A stretch of DNA of 64,000 nucleotides from Bubalus kerabau (lineage: Eukaryota; Chordata; Mammalia; Artiodactyla; Bovidae), in assembly GCF_029407905.1 (NCBI RefSeq), contig NC_073627.1:162507697-162571696 (forward strand), in the 5' to 3' direction. The translations under genes were made by a program, and so were the position numbers. The notes beneath the pieces are model-generated. The model was not told the DNA's origin. It worked only from the letters and a program-made list of their open reading frames with translations, and ran no database searches. Positions 10,555 through 23,700 of this stretch are shown here, piece by piece (the stretch's first letter is position 1; each line of letters starts with the position of its first letter).

Positions 10555-11105
10555 CTGAAAACTTTTCCCCTAAGATCAGGAAAAAGACAAGGATGCCCCA
10601 CTGACAACTTTTATCCACATAGTACTGCAAGTCCTAGCCAGAGGAATTAGGCAAGGAAAAGAGGCATCCAAATAGGAAACCAAGAAGTAAAACTGTCACT
10701 ATTCTCAGATACATGATATTATATATAGAAAACCCTCAAGACTCCATCAAAAACTCTTAGAATAAATGAATTCAATAAAGCTACAGGATACAAAATCAGC
10801 ATGAAAAAACCTATTGTATTTCTTTATGTTAATAATAAACCAGCAGAAAGAGAAATTAAGGAAATAATGTCATTTACAGTTGCATCAAAAAGAATAAAAT
10901 TTCTAGGAATAGATTTAACCAAGGAGGTGAAAGATATGCATATTGAAAAGAGGACATTGAAGAAGACACATCTGTGACAACATGGATGGGCCTTGAGGGC
11001 ATTATGCTAAGTGAAATAAACAGGACAGAGAAAGCAACTACAATATAATCTCTATTATATGTGAAATCTTAAAGAAAAATCAAGCTCAGAGATACAGGGA
11101 ACAAA
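10555..11105 (+). mobile_element. L1 fragment (RT region joined to 3' UTR)
   Basis: 10555-10945 matches the region after the L1 reverse-transcriptase core (AGGAAAAAGACAAGGATGCCC through the degraded SDTxxYxENPQDS segment). From about 10950 it jumps to L1 3' UTR sequence (ACATGGATGGGCCTTGAGGG), so an internal deletion removed the ORF2 C-terminus. Confidence 0.7.
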
Positions 11106-11539
11106 TTGATAGCTGCCAGAAGTAGGAGGCAGCAGGGTGGGGTGGGAGAAATGGGTGAAGAGGATCAAAAGGCAAAAAGAAAAGGAAAAAGGACTGGATG
11201 TAAACTGAGAGTTAACAGACTCAAGAGAGTGCATGGCTGCAGGCTTTAGCACAGGGACGGGGGAGGGTTTTGGGGGGCTGGTTAAAATGTCTCTTGCTTG
11301 CTCTTGGTTCTCAGTGTCATGGTAGGTGATGAGGCTGGGGGTTCACAGGACCTCCACCCGCCCGAGTCATCAGTTGCATCCAATCTGCCTTGGGTTCTCT
11401 CTGGCAGCTCCCCTCCCCAGGACCAGCTTAGACTCCCCTCTCCCCTAGTTGGACTGTTACCAAAAGACCTGCCTCAGGCCTCAGGGGTCAAGGGACAAAG
11501 TGTACATTTTTTTTTTTAAATTTTTAAATTAAAAACAAA

Positions 11540-11665
11540 ACACGGGGATTCCCCGGTGTCCAGTGGTTAGGACTCTGTGCTTCCACTGCAGGGGCACAAG
11601 TTTGCTCCCTGTTCATGGAGCTAAGTTCCCACATGCCATAAGGCAGCCAAAAAATAAAATGAAAC
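11540..11665 (+). mobile_element. Cetartiodactyl tRNA-derived SINE, short
   Basis: Sense copy: CCCGGTGTCCAGTGGTTAGG head and CCAAAAAATAAAAT tail, shortened in the middle. Confidence 0.7.
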
Positions 11666-11682
11666 AAACAAAAATCTTTCTC

Positions 11683-11970
11683 CGACTTCCCTGGTGGTCC
11701 AGGGGTTAAGAGTCTGCTTGGCAAAGCAGGGACAGGGATTCGATCCCTGCTCCGAGAAGATTCCATATGCTTTGAGGCAACTAAGCTTCTGCACCACAAC
11801 TTCTGAAGCCTACGCTCTAGAGCCTGTACTCCACAACCAGAGAAGCCTCGGCAATAAGAAGCCTGCCCACCAGGACCGGAGAGTAGCCCCTGCTCTCCGC
11901 AACTAGAGAACAGCCAGTGCGCAGCAATGAAGACCTGGCACAGCCAGAAATAAATTAATTAATTAAAAAA
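11683..11970 (+). mobile_element. Cetartiodactyl tRNA-derived SINE
   Basis: Full-length sense copy from CGACTTCCCTGGTGGTCCAG to AATAAATTAATTAATT. Confidence 0.8.
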
Positions 11971-11974
11971 ATTT

Positions 11975-12710
11975 TTCCAAACAAAACCCCAAACTTTCCT
12001 CAAGTCACACAGGGATTTATTGACTCTGGATGATCAGAACTCAGAGCTCTTAGTGGACATGTTGGTATTCTGGTCCACAATTAAAAAAAAGAAAAAAACA
12101 ATCCAATACAGGGTCTGGTGGGGGGCACTGCTGTGACAACATATACAAAAGCTCTTCCCCACCCTGGGCCCCCACCAGGCTTCTGAGGGGGTCAACTTCG
12201 AGAACACCTCTCAGGGCTGCCCAGCAGCCCAAGACAGATACCCTTGTTTCCAGTCTGCGACATTCTGACAGGAAGCAGGCCTGTGGTGCTTCCTGTCCAG
12301 AAAGCAAAGGCAGAGAGGGATTTAACTCCTTTTGGAACCAGGCTGACCTGTGAGTAGATTATTCCTTTCAGTGGGAGAGGTTTTCATAATAAGGGTTCCT
12401 TTCTCTTTTATGTTGCATGACTAAATCTGAAAGGTGCTGTAACAGACTTTGATGGAACCTTTTTTTAAAAAGCAAACTATTTGTACTTGCCTTGCTGTCG
12501 TAAGTACTCACACCCTCGTAGGATAGAGAGCCCAGCACCAGTGAAGTATGGGGGACAGACTTGGGCTCGGGAACAGCAGTATGGAGTCCATGGGAAGAGC
12601 TCACACATATCAGAGACCCTCTGGGAGGTGAGAGGAAGAGTAGAAGAAGATACTGGGAACCCTGAGGAGTGAATGCTACCTTTTTAGGTACCATCAAAGG
12701 CAGTATGCTA
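11975..12710. other. No gene seen
   Basis: Mixed-composition sequence with no recognised motif. Open stretches here (12050-12307, 12368-12697) show no family signature. Confidence 0.4.
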
Positions 12711-12714
12711 CCTT

Positions 12715-12904
12715 TTTAAAAATAGATTTTATTTAAATGCCAGTATGTATTGATTTGTCTGCCTTGGGTCTTTGTTTCAGCAGGGGGGATCTTCCTTCCA
12801 TCCTGTGGGTTTCTTTCCTTGTAGTGCATGCACTCTCTAGTTGTGGAGGGCAGGACTCAGTAGTTGGGGGTGTGCCAGCTCAGTAGCTTGAGGCATGTGG
12901 GATT
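12715..12904 (-). mobile_element. Cetartiodactyl SINE, split: first part
   Basis: Antisense SINE (TTTATTTAAATGCCAG, then TAGTTGTGGAGGGCAGG) interrupted at about 12905 by a BovA dimer. It resumes at 13178 and ends in ACCACTGAAGCACCAGGGAA at about 13245. Confidence 0.7.
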
Positions 12905-13177
12905 TTCGGGGAAGGCGATGGCACCCCGCTCCAGTACTCTTGCCTAGAAAATCCCATGGACGGAGGAGCCTGGTAGGCTGCAGTCCATGGGGTCGCAAAG
13001 AGTTGGACACGACTGAGCGACTTCACTTTCAGTTTTCACTTTCATGCATTGGAGAAGGAAATGGCAACCCACTCCAGTGTTCTTGCCTGGAGAATCCAAG
13101 GGACGGGGGGAGCCTAGTGGGCTGCCATCTATGGGGTCACACAGAGTTGGACACGACTGAAGCGACTTAGCAGCGTC
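12905..13177 (+). mobile_element. BovA-type dimeric SINE
   Basis: Two related monomers in sense orientation (GAAGGCGATGGCACCC and GAAGGAAATGGCAACC starts), joined by the CACTTTCAGTTTTCACTTTCA linker and ending in TTAGCAGC. It splits the host SINE. Confidence 0.8.
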
Positions 13178-13247
13178 AGGGATCAAACTGGAGATCCCTG
13201 CATTGGAAGGCAGATTATTAACCACTGAAGCACCAGGGAAATCCTGA
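13178..13247 (-). mobile_element. Cetartiodactyl SINE, split: second part
   Basis: Head end of the SINE begun at 12715. Confidence 0.65.
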
Positions 13248-13669
13248 TTTGGTAACTTGTTGATCCTGGCAAACTAGAGAGATGGGACAGTCCAGGGTGA
13301 CTTGGACCCTTCTCTGAGCCTGATGATAGGAAGTGCTGCATTGCCTCAATGTGAATGGTGAGCCCAGTTTGTGAAATCAGAGACATTCAGAGTTGTTAAC
13401 ATAAAATAGGACTTGGTGGATGTATTCATCTGCAAATAAAGTGTTTCAACTACATAGTCACAGCCAGGCCACCTTCTTTCTCCTGGATGCCACTTATATT
13501 GGGGCCGGGAGTTATTCACCAGACTCCAAAATGTTCTGTTGGGTAGAACTTCAGGTTTATAAAATAAAAGTGACAAAAGTAAACTTATAAACCGTGTTAA
13601 TGATACTTCAGATCTTTGAAAAGTAGAGTTCACAACAGGAAAATATGGTGTGTATCCTTTGCCTTTGGG

Positions 13670-13880
13670 GGCTTCCCTGGTGACTCAGTGGTAAAGAATC
13701 CACCTGCCAACGCAGGAGACTTGAGTTCCATCCTTGGGTCGGGAAGATCCCCTGGAGAAGAGAATGGCAACCCACTCCAGTATTCTTACATGGGAAATCC
13801 CATGGACAGAGGAGCCTGGCGGGCCACAGTCCATGGGCTCGCAAAAGAGTTGGCCATGACTTAGCAACTAAACAACAATT
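13670..13880 (+). mobile_element. Bov-tA SINE
   Basis: Full-length sense copy from GGCTTCCCTGGTGACTCAG to ACTTAGCAACTAAACAAC. Confidence 0.85.
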
Positions 13881-14429
13881 CTTTGCCTTTAAATAAATAC
13901 TTACTTATAATTCTGTAGTAAAGTGATTATTAACACTATTTATATGAGATAGGCCCAGGGCAAAAAGGTTCACCAGGTTTGTCTCATTTCCTAAGTACTT
14001 AAATCTCAGAAAGTGCAAGTGAGTCTGGCAACCTACTCATTTTTCTAACAATTCAAGATTTCTTAGTTGACCCATCACTCCCCTACAGTACAGTACAGGG
14101 CACCTCTTGGATCTCCTTCTTGGCTGTCCATGTTCTCTGGCCTCCTTGGGGCCCTGGTCAATGAAGGGCGGGGCGGGGAGGAGCAGAAGCTGGGAGTGGG
14201 CAGAAGGCAGTAGTTAGAAGACAGGTGGTTCATTCCTTTTTTCAACCCGTGGGGCATTAGGACCTGGCTGGAACGCAGATTCTGAGTCTCTCCGGCACGT
14301 GGGAGGTGCCCTGCCCCCCCCCTCCCAAAGGCACAGACCTGCCTGGCGCTGAATGAAAAACCGGGTCACATGCTGTTCGCTGGCGGAAATTCCCCTTTTG
14401 GTAAAGCCCGGGCTCCTCTCCTGAGCCAC

Positions 14430-14600
14430 GCGTGATTGGTTGGAAGTGGTAATGATTATATCAGCAAGCACTGGCTCATTCGCTACCGCGGGTGACGCGA
14501 TCCCAGGGCGGGGTGGTATAAAAGTAGAGGCACGCTCAGATTAAACAGCAGAGCTCCCCTCCGCGCAGCTCGCAGGGGTAATCTCGCGCCCCACGAAACA
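14430..14600 (+). promoter_or_regulatory. Promoter of the TNFRSF10-like gene
   Basis: Upstream of exon 1, in order: an inverted CCAAT box (GATTGG) at 14434-14439, a CRE/E2F-like TGACGCGA at about 14493, a GC box (GGGCGGGG) at 14506-14513 and a good TATA box (TATAAAAG) at 14517-14524. A start of transcription about 25-30 bases below the TATA box would fall near 14545-14555, giving a 5' UTR of about 65 bases. The local CpG content is high. From memory, human death-receptor promoters are described as TATA-less and Sp1-driven, so the TATA box is a notable difference. Confidence 0.75.
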
Positions 14601-14614
14601 CACTTTCATTTCTG

Positions 14615-14797
14615 ATGGCTCTGGAGGCTGTCACCCCGCGGCAACCTGGACAGCGAACGCTCCCCGACCGCACCGTGCAGCGGGGACAGAGGGCAGCGGC
14701 CGCCTCGAGCTCCCGGGCAGGGTGCACCCAGGGCCCCAGGCCTCGACTCCGGGGCCCCTGGGCTCTCATCTTCACCGTCTTCGGTGTCTTGCTGTTG
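14615..14797 (+). CDS. TNFRSF10-like: TNFRSF10-like exon 1 (signal peptide)
   Basis: 61 codons from ATG to a strong GTGAGT donor at 14798, ending in phase 0. The first 45 or so residues are Arg/Gly/Ala/Pro-rich. A hydrophobic core (about residues 49-61, ALIFTVFGVLLL) follows and runs into exon 2, as in the long N-terminal leader of human TNFRSF10A. The ATG is the first one below the TATA box. Reading past the donor gives only an Arg-rich tail and a stop at about 14887. Confidence 0.8.
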
Positions 14798-17700
14798 GTG
14801 AGTTCCCGCCGCGAGTCCCGGCTCCAAAAGGCGCTCTTGGTGGCCCGGAAAAGGCCCGGGCGCGCCTGGCTGGGCAAATCCTGGTAGGACCCGCCCGGCC
14901 AAGTCCAATACGCGGCGTGTTGGTGGGGGGCGCTAGAGTAAGGACCCCTGGCGTCTACTTGCTGCCTGGAAGATCTGGCTCCTTGGAGAACCTGACCTCT
15001 GGATTGGCCCCAGGCCCAGCGAGCATCAGATCGTCATTTCTTTCCTTTCCCTTCCCTTTTCCCTCTGCCGACTCTCCTCTTTTCTCTCTCTTTTGCTATT
15101 TTGCACTGCATGTATCTTCTAAAACGTGTCCTTTGTAAATCATTAAGTGTAGGCTCCATCTTCCCCCCTCCACTGCCTTAAGCACCCTTAACATTTCCTT
15201 TTCTCTGAAAGGAGAACAACTTCAAAATTGCTTCCAGCTCCTTACACTTTATGAATAGAAACCACCAATCAACTCAGCTTGGGTCAGAGTCTCACCACTT
15301 TCTTTCAGAGGGGAGTTGGAGGCTCTGGGTGTGGTTCAGCGCTGCTGCTGCTGCTAAGTCGCTTCACTCCTGTCCAACTCTGTGCGACCCCATAGACGGC
15401 AGCCCACCAGGCTTTCCCGTCCCTGAGTGTGCATTTTTAAGAAACTCACCATGGGGAAAAATGTGCACACTTGGCACCGCTTTCTTGCATTGTTTGAGGC
15501 TCTTTTCAAAGCTGCTTAGAGGGTCAAAGGAAAAAAAAAAAAATTAAGGGTCTAACAAAGTTACAGAAATCGTGAAAATAGGCATCTTTCATTGAACAAA
15601 TTAGTACCAAAAATCTGGAAAGAAATAGCATTTTGTATTCACAAGAAGTCTAGAATTCGTTTTTAAAGTATCGGTTTGTAATAGGTAGGACTCATGTTGA
15701 ACACTACTTGATGAATGGGTCTGGGTGCCTGTCAAGTATCCAGTGTAGCCATGTGCATTGTCTGTTGGGTAACTCCTTAGAAGTGGAATTGCTGGGTCAG
15801 TGGGTTAGATGATTTTACACTTTTGCCTAGATAATGACAAACTGTTCTCCCAAAGAAGACTGGACCATTTTAAGTCACACCAGGAGTCCACAAGGGTGCC
15901 CTATTTCCCTGCACCCTTGCACACTGAGCTCAAACAGTAAAGGATCTGCCTGTGATGCAGGAGACCAGGGTTCAATCCCTGGGTTGGGAAGTTCCTATTG
16001 AGAAGGGAATGGCAATCCACTCCAGTACTCTTGCCTGGAGAATTCCACAGACAGAGAAGCCTGGCGGGCTACTGTCCATGGGATCGCAAAGAGTCGGAGA
16101 CGACTGAGCGACTAACGCACACACGCACTTGCACACTGAACTTTAACACTTTCCCAGTCTAAGAAGTAAAGATGGGGCACCATAGTGTCATGGTTTTGAT
16201 TCTTCCATTCCAGTAGAGTGTTTCAAGGATCCGTGAGATTGCTGAGACTGGGAGTGGATAACCAGGAGACCCCAGGTTAGGACATAGGGGAGGGCACAAA
16301 AATTCAGACAATAAAAGAGCTAACAAAAATCTTTACACAAATTCTTTCGGACAACAGGAGTTCTTCACTAGTTCTTCTAAGGCCAACATAACCCTAATAC
16401 CTAAACCTAACAGAAACATTTGAAAAGAAGAAAAAATACTTTTAAATACCCTTCCTAAAAACAGAGGCAAAATTCCTTTACAAAGCAAATAGTTAACTAA
16501 ATTCTAGATCTTTAAAAACTATGGCAGAAACCATCACATAAAGTAACTATCCTCTAATTAAAAATTTAAAACACACACACACAAACCAGTGTAAAGGAGA
16601 AAAGCTGTATGAACAGCTTAACAGATGCAGAAAAAGAATTTGAACTGACACTTAACCCCCTGTAATGAAAAGGGGAAAGTGTTAGTTGCTCAATCGTGTC
16701 CCAACAATTTGCAACCCCATGGACTGTAGCCTGCCAGGCTCCTCTGTCCATGGAATTCTCTAGGCAAGAATACTGGAGTGGATTGCCATTCCCTTCTCCA
16801 GGGCATCTTCCTGACGCAGGGATTGAACCTGGGTCTCCTGCATTGCAGGCAGATTCTTTACTGTCAGAAAAAAGTCTCATTTTATCAGGGTAGAAAGGAC
16901 CTTCCTCCATATGATGAAGGCCACTCCCTCTTGGAGTCACATTAGAGACTAGGATAACTGAGGAAGGGGCATGAGGGAATGTGTTGAAGCAAGCTAATTT
17001 CCATGATCTAGATAGACGATTTGGATTTCCCAAGTGTATGCATTAAAAAAAAAACAAAAAAAAACTCTTTGAATGGTACCCTTAAGATTGTGCATGTCTT
17101 TCTTTGGAAATCTTTTTTTTTTTTTTTTTCTTTTTAAACTTTACATAACTGTATTAGTTTTGTCAAATATCAAAATGAATCTGCCACAGGTATACATGTG
17201 TTCCCTGTCCTGAACCCTCCTCCCTCCTCCCTCCCCATTCCATCCCTCTGGGTCGTCCCAGTGCACCAGCCCCAAGCATCCAGTATCGTGCATCGAACCT
17301 GGACTGGCAACTCGTTTCATACATGATATTTTACATGTTTCAATGCCATTCTCCCAAATCTTCCCACCCTCTCCCTCTCTCACAGAGTCCATAAGACTGT
17401 TCTATATATCAGTGTCTCTTTTGCTGTCTCGTACACAGGGTTATTGTTACCATCTTTCTAAATTCCATATATATGCGTTAGTATACTGTATTGGTGTTTT
17501 TCTTTCTGGCTTACTTCACTCTGTATAATAGGCTCCAGTTTCATCCACCTCATTAGAACTGATTCAAATGTATTCTTTTTAATGGCTGAGTAATACTCCA
17601 TTGTGTATATGTACCAAAGCTTTCTTATCCATTCATCTGCTGATGGACATCTAGGTTGCTTCCATGTCCTGGCTACTATAAACAGTGCTGCGATGAACAT

Positions 17701-20700
17701 TGGGGTACACGTGTCTCTTTCCCTTCTGGTTTCCTCAGTGTGTATGCCCAGCAGTGGGATTGCTGTGTCATAAGGCAGGTCTATTTCCAGTTTCTTAAGG
17801 AATCTCCACACTGTTCTCCATAGTGGCTGTACTAGTTTGCATTCCCACCAACAGTGTAAGAGGGTTCCCTTTTCTCCACACCCTCTCCAGCATTTATTAC
17901 TTGTAGACTTTTGGATCGCAGCCATTCTGACTGGTGTGAAATGGTACCTCATAGTGGTTTTGATTTGCATTTCTCTGATAATGAGTGATGTGGAGCATCT
18001 TTTCATGTGTTTGTTAGCCATCTGTATGCCTTCTTTGGAGAAATGTCTATTTAGTTCTTCGGCCCATTTTTTGATTGGGTCATTTATTTTTCTGGAGTTG
18101 AGCTGTAGGAGTTGCTTGTATATTTTTGAGATGAGTTGTTTGTCAGTTGCTTCATTTGCTATTATTTTCTCCCATTCTGAAGGCTGTCTTTTCACCTTGC
18201 TAATAGTTTCCTTTGATGTGCAGAAGCTTTTAAGGTTAATTAGGTCCCATTTATTTATTTTTGCTTTTATTTCCAATATTCTGGGAGGTGGGTCATAGAG
18301 GATCCTGCTGTGATGTATGTCAGAGAGTGTTTTGCCTATGTTCCCCTCTAGGAGTTTTATAGTTTCTGGTCTTACGTTGAGATCTTTAATCCATTTTGAG
18401 TTTATTTTTGTGTATGGTGTTAGAAAGTGTTCTAGTTTCATTCTTTTACAAGTGGTTGACCAGATTTCCCAGCACCACTTGTTAAAGAGATTGTCTTTAA
18501 TCCATTGTATATTCTTGCCTCCTTTGTCAAAGATAAGGTGTCCATATGTGCGTGGATTTATCTCTGGGCTTTCTATTTTGTTCCATTGATCTATATTTCT
18601 GTCTTTGTGCCAGTACCATACTGTCTTGATAACTGTGGCTTTGTAGTAGAGCCTGAAGTCAGGTAGGTTGATTCCTCCAGTTCCATTCTTCTTTCTCAAG
18701 ATCGCTTTGGCTATTCGAGCTTTTTTGTTTTTCCATACAAATTGTGAAATTATTTGTTCTAGCTCTGTGAAGAATGCTGTTGGTAGCTTGATAGGGATTG
18801 CATTGAATCTATAGATTGCTTTGGGTAGTATACTCATTTTCACTGTATTGATTCTTCCAATCCATGAACATGGTATATTTCTCCATCTGTTAGTGTCCTC
18901 TTTGATTTCTTTCACCAGTGTTTTATAGTTTTCTATATATAGGTCTTTAGTTTCTTTAGGTGGATATATTCCTAAGTATTTTATTCTTTCCGTTGCAATG
19001 GTGAATGGAATTGTTTCCTTAATTTCTCTTTCTGTTTTCTCATTATTAGTGTATAGGAATGCAAGGGATTTCTGTGTGTTGATTTTATATCCTGCAACTT
19101 TACTATAGTCATTGATTAGTTCTAGTAATTTTCTGGTGGAGTCTTTAGGGTTTTCTATGTAGAGGATCATGTCATCTGCAAACAGTGAGAGCTTTACTTC
19201 TTCTTTTCCAATTTGGATTCCTTTTATTTCTTTTTCTGTTCTGATTGCTGTGGCCAAAACTTCCAAAACTATGTTGAATAGTAATGGTGAAAGTGGGCAC
19301 CCTTGTCTTGTTCCTGACTTTAGAGGAAATGCTTTCAATTTTTCACCATTGAGGATAATGTTTGCTGTGGGTTTGTCATATATAGCTTTGATTATGTTGA
19401 GGTATGTTCCTTCTATTCCTGCTTTCTGGAGAGTTTTGATCATAAATGAATGTTGAATTTTGTCAAAGGCTTTCTCTGCATCTATTGAGATAATCATATG
19501 GTTTTTATTTTTCAATTTGTTAATGTGGTGTATTACATTGATTGATTTGCGGATATTGAAGAATCCTTGCACATTGATTGATTTGCGGATATTGAAGAAT
19601 CCTTGCATCCCTGGGATAAAGCCCACTTGGTCATGGTGTATGATCTTTTTAATGTGTTGTTGGATTCTGATTGCTAGAATTTTGTTAAGGATTTTTGCAT
19701 CTATGTTCATCAGTGATATTGGCCTGTAGTTTTCTTTTTTTGTGGGATCTTTGTCAGGTTTTGGTATTAGGGTGATGGTGGCCTCATAGAATGAGTTTGG
19801 AAGTTTACCATCCTCTGCAATTTTCTGGAAGAGTTTGAGCAGGATAGGTGTTAGCTCTTCTCTAAATTTTTGGTAGAATTCAGCTGTGAAGCCATCTGGA
19901 CCTGGGCTTTTGTTTGCTGGAAGATTTTTGATTACAGTTTCAATTTCCGTGCTTGTGATGGGTCTGTTAAGATTTTCTATTTCTTCCTGGTCGAGTTTTG
20001 GAAAGTTGTACTTTTCTAAGAATTTGTCCATTTCTTCCTCGTTGTCTATTTTATTGGCATATAATTGTTGATAGTAGTCTTTTATGATCCTTTGTATTTC
20101 TGTGTTGTCTGTTGTGATCTCTCCATTTTCATTTCTAATTTTATTGATTTGATTTTTCTCCCTTTGTTTCTTGATGAGTCTGGCTAATGGTTTGTCAATT
20201 TTATTTATCCTTTCAAAGAACCAGCTTTTGGTTTTGTTGATTTTTGCTATGGTCTCTTTTGTTTCTTTTGCATTTATTTCTGCTCTAAGTTTTAAGATTT
20301 CTTTCCATCTACTAACCCTGGGGTTCTTCATTTCTTCCTTTTCTAGTTGCTTTAGGTGTAGAGTTAGGTTATTTATTTGACTTTTTTCTTGTTTCTTGAG
20401 GTGTGCCTGTATTGCTATGAACTTTCCCCTTAGGACTGCTTTTACCGTGTCCCACAGGTTTTGGGTTGTTGTGTTTTCATTTTCATTCGTTTCTATGCAA
20501 ATTTTGATTTCTTTTTTGATTTCTTCTGTGATTTGTTGGTTATTCAGCAGCGTGTTGTTCAGCCTCCATATGTTGGATTTTTTAATAGTTTTTCTCCTGT
20601 AATTGAGATCTAATCTTACTGCATTGTGGTCAGAAAAGATGCTTGGAATGATTTCTATTTTTTTGAATTTACCAAGGCTAGCTTTATGGCCCAGGATGTG

Positions 20701-23700
20701 ATCTATCCTGGAGAAGGTTCCATGTGTGCTTGAGAAGAAGGTGAAATTCATTGTTTTGGGATGAAATGTCCTATAGATATCAATTAGGTCTAACTGGTCT
20801 GTTGTATCGTTTAAAGTTTGTGTTTTCTTGTTAATTTTCTGTTTAGTTGATCTATCCATTGGTGTGAGTGGGGTATTAAAGTCTCCCACTATTATTGTGT
20901 TATTGTTAATTTCTTCTTTCATACTTGTTAGCATTTGTCTTACATACTGCGGTGCTCCCGTGTTGGGTGCATATATATTTATAATTGTTATATCTTCTTC
21001 TTGGATTGATCCTTTGATCATTATGTAGTGACCATCTTTGTCTCTTTTCACAGTCTTTGTTTTAAAGTCTATTTTATCTGATATGAGTATTGCTACTCCT
21101 GCTTTCTTTTGGTCCCTATTTGCATGGAAAATCTTTTTCCAGCCCTTCACTTTCAGTCTGTATGTGTCCCCTGTTTTGAGGTGGGTCTCTTGTAGACAAC
21201 ATATGTAGGGGTCTTGTTTTTGTATCCATTCAGCCAGTCTTTGTCTTTTGGTTGGGGCATTCAACCCATTTACATTTAAGATAATTACTGATAAGTATGA
21301 CCCCGTTGCCATTTCCTTTATTGTTTTGGGTTCGAATTTATACACCATTTTTGTGCTTCCTGTCTAGAGAATATCCTTTAGTATTTGTTGGAGAGCTGGT
21401 TTGGTGGTGCAGAATTCTCTCAGCTTTTGCTTGTCTGAAACGCTTTTGATTTCTCCTTCATACTTGAATGAGATCCTTGCTGGGTACAATAATCTGGAAA
21501 TCTTAACATTGAAGTAAACTGTAAAGAAATATTGACCTCGAGTTACTGACATAATGTTGATGTATTAAGAGTTACAGATATGAATTTCATCATAAAAATA
21601 AGACACTTAGAATGGCCAGAGGGGGATGGTTAGAGAAAGAAATATGTGATACACCTAAGTTACAGAACTTAGGTGCTGAGCATGTAAGAGTTTAGTGAAT
21701 GAATCTTAGAACTTTGTTGGATGTTTGAAACTGTTCGTAACAAAACAATGAGGGAGAGAGTCTGTGAGAGGAGAACCAGGGAAGAAAGGAAGGCATAGGA
21801 TTGTTAGGGCCGGGAAAGGAGAGTCCACCAATTTGGGGTGACTCGGAGGAGGCCCAGACTGGGGAAGGGATGATTAGGGGACACATATGAGCTTAGCTGT
21901 CCCCAAATACTTAACAGGTGGCATTTTATCTTGTTTAGATCCAGGCAGTTGAACTGGGCTCAACATAAGCTGTTTCCACTTCAACTTTGTTTTTCTTTCT
22001 TTTTTTTCCTCTTCATGTCACTTTCTACTTTAAATCACTCCCAGATTAAGTTACAAAACTATACAAAACCCTTTGTTTCCTGTATCATCTGAAACATAGC
22101 TGCTGACATGACAGATCCCATGACTGGACACTTGAATGTATATTTCCCACAAATGAGGACAGTCTTCCCCCAAATGACAATACAATCCTGAACATCAGAA
22201 CACTATCATCAACACATTAATCCTGGTGGAAGCCTCAGGCTCCAGTGATTTCAGACTGGCCCCATTGTGTCATTTTTAGCACAGCTGCTAACTGCTGCTG
22301 CTAAGTCGCTTCAGTCGTGTCCGACTCTGTGCGACCCCATAGACGGCAGCCCATCAGGCTCCCCGGTCCCTAGGGTTCTCCAGGCAAGAACACTGGAATG
22401 GGTTGCCATTTCCTTCTCCAATGCATGAAAGCGAAAAGTGAAAGTGAACTCGCTCAGTCGTGTCTGACTGTTAGCGACCCCCTGGACTGCAGCCCACCAG
22501 GCTCCTCCATCCATGGGATTTTCCAGGCAAGAGTACTGGAGTGGGGTGCCATTGCCTTCTCTGTTTTAGCAGAGAGACTTGGCTAAAAGCCCTGTATTGC
22601 TATTTCTTCTTTCTCCATGTGATTCTGGTATTTTGTGGAACACTGACAGCTTCCTTTTGGGGACCGCTTGTTGGATTAAAGCCACAAATCCATTACTCAA
22701 TATGTGATTCTATATCCTGATTATGAAAAATTGTATGCATGACAGAACCCTCATTTGTGAAAATGTGTGTGTGTGTGTGCACGCACATGTGAGAAAGAAA
22801 GAGAGAGCCTAAGAATATTCACACATATGGTCAAATAGAAGTCAAGACACAAAATAATGGATGCTTTCTCTAATCAAGGGGATCTTTATGGTTTCTGTAT
22901 TCTTATAAAAAAAATTTTCCTTGCCCATACTTTCTGGGCTTCCCAGGTGGTGCTAGTGGTAAAGAACCAGCCTGCCAACACAGGAGATGCAAAAGACTGA
23001 AGTTTGATCCCTGGGTCGGGAAGATCCACTGGAGGAGGAAATGGCAGCTCACTGCAAAATTCTTGCTGGGAGAATCCTATGGACAGAGGAGCCTGATGGG
23101 CTACAGTCCATGGGGTTGCAAAGAGTTGGACGTATCTGAGCACCTACTTTCTGGAATAAACATATTTTAAGAGGAAGGAATACAGGGGAAAATTAAATGT
23201 ACATTACTTGCTGGCACAAAAGGCCAAAGAACAAATATGAATGAGAGTTTAGAGCTGGGAAGAAAGGTCCCAGTTCTGTTTCATTTGCAGGTAGTGGTCA
23301 AGGAAATGGGGGGTGGATCCTAGAAGGGGTGAGAGTGTGGAAGCCACTCATGCCTGTCCCTGCTTTGTCTCCATAGGTCAAACCTGCTTCAGCCATGTCT
23401 GTAAGGAAGGATGAAATTCACCAGCAGTCATCAGCCGCACTGGAACGGAGCCCCCAGCAGAAGTTATGTCCACCAGGTAGATTCTAAGACTGGTCTCCAA
23501 CCCTTGTCTTCATGTCTGTATATTTATTTTTGGCTGTGCGGAGGCTTTGTTGCTGCACGGGCTCTCTCTAGTTGTGGAGAGTGGGGCCTGCTCTCCAGTT
23601 GCGGTACTTGAGCTTCTCCCTGGGGGGCTTCTCCTGCTGCAGAGCACAGGCTCTCGGGTGCACGGGCTGCAGTAGTTGCAGCCTGTGTGCTCAGTAGTTG

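Larger units (their letters stand above)
17110..21497 (-). mobile_element. Young 5'-truncated L1
   Basis: About 4.4 kb. Its 3' end is the T run at 17111-17130 (a poly(A) tail on the - strand), followed by 3' UTR, a nearly full ORF2 and the last part of ORF1 (21364 to about 21495, reading LLYPARISF and TTKPALQQILK). The 5' break falls inside ORF1, so the promoter and most of ORF1 are absent. It lies antisense inside intron 1 of the receptor gene. ORF2 has no internal stop, so the insertion is recent. Confidence 0.92.
14798..23376 (+). other. Intron 1 of the TNFRSF10-like gene
   Basis: 8.6 kb, mostly repeats: SINEs, old L1 pieces and the 4.4-kb antisense L1. 21500-22270 holds no recognised gene or repeat. 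Confidence 0.7.
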
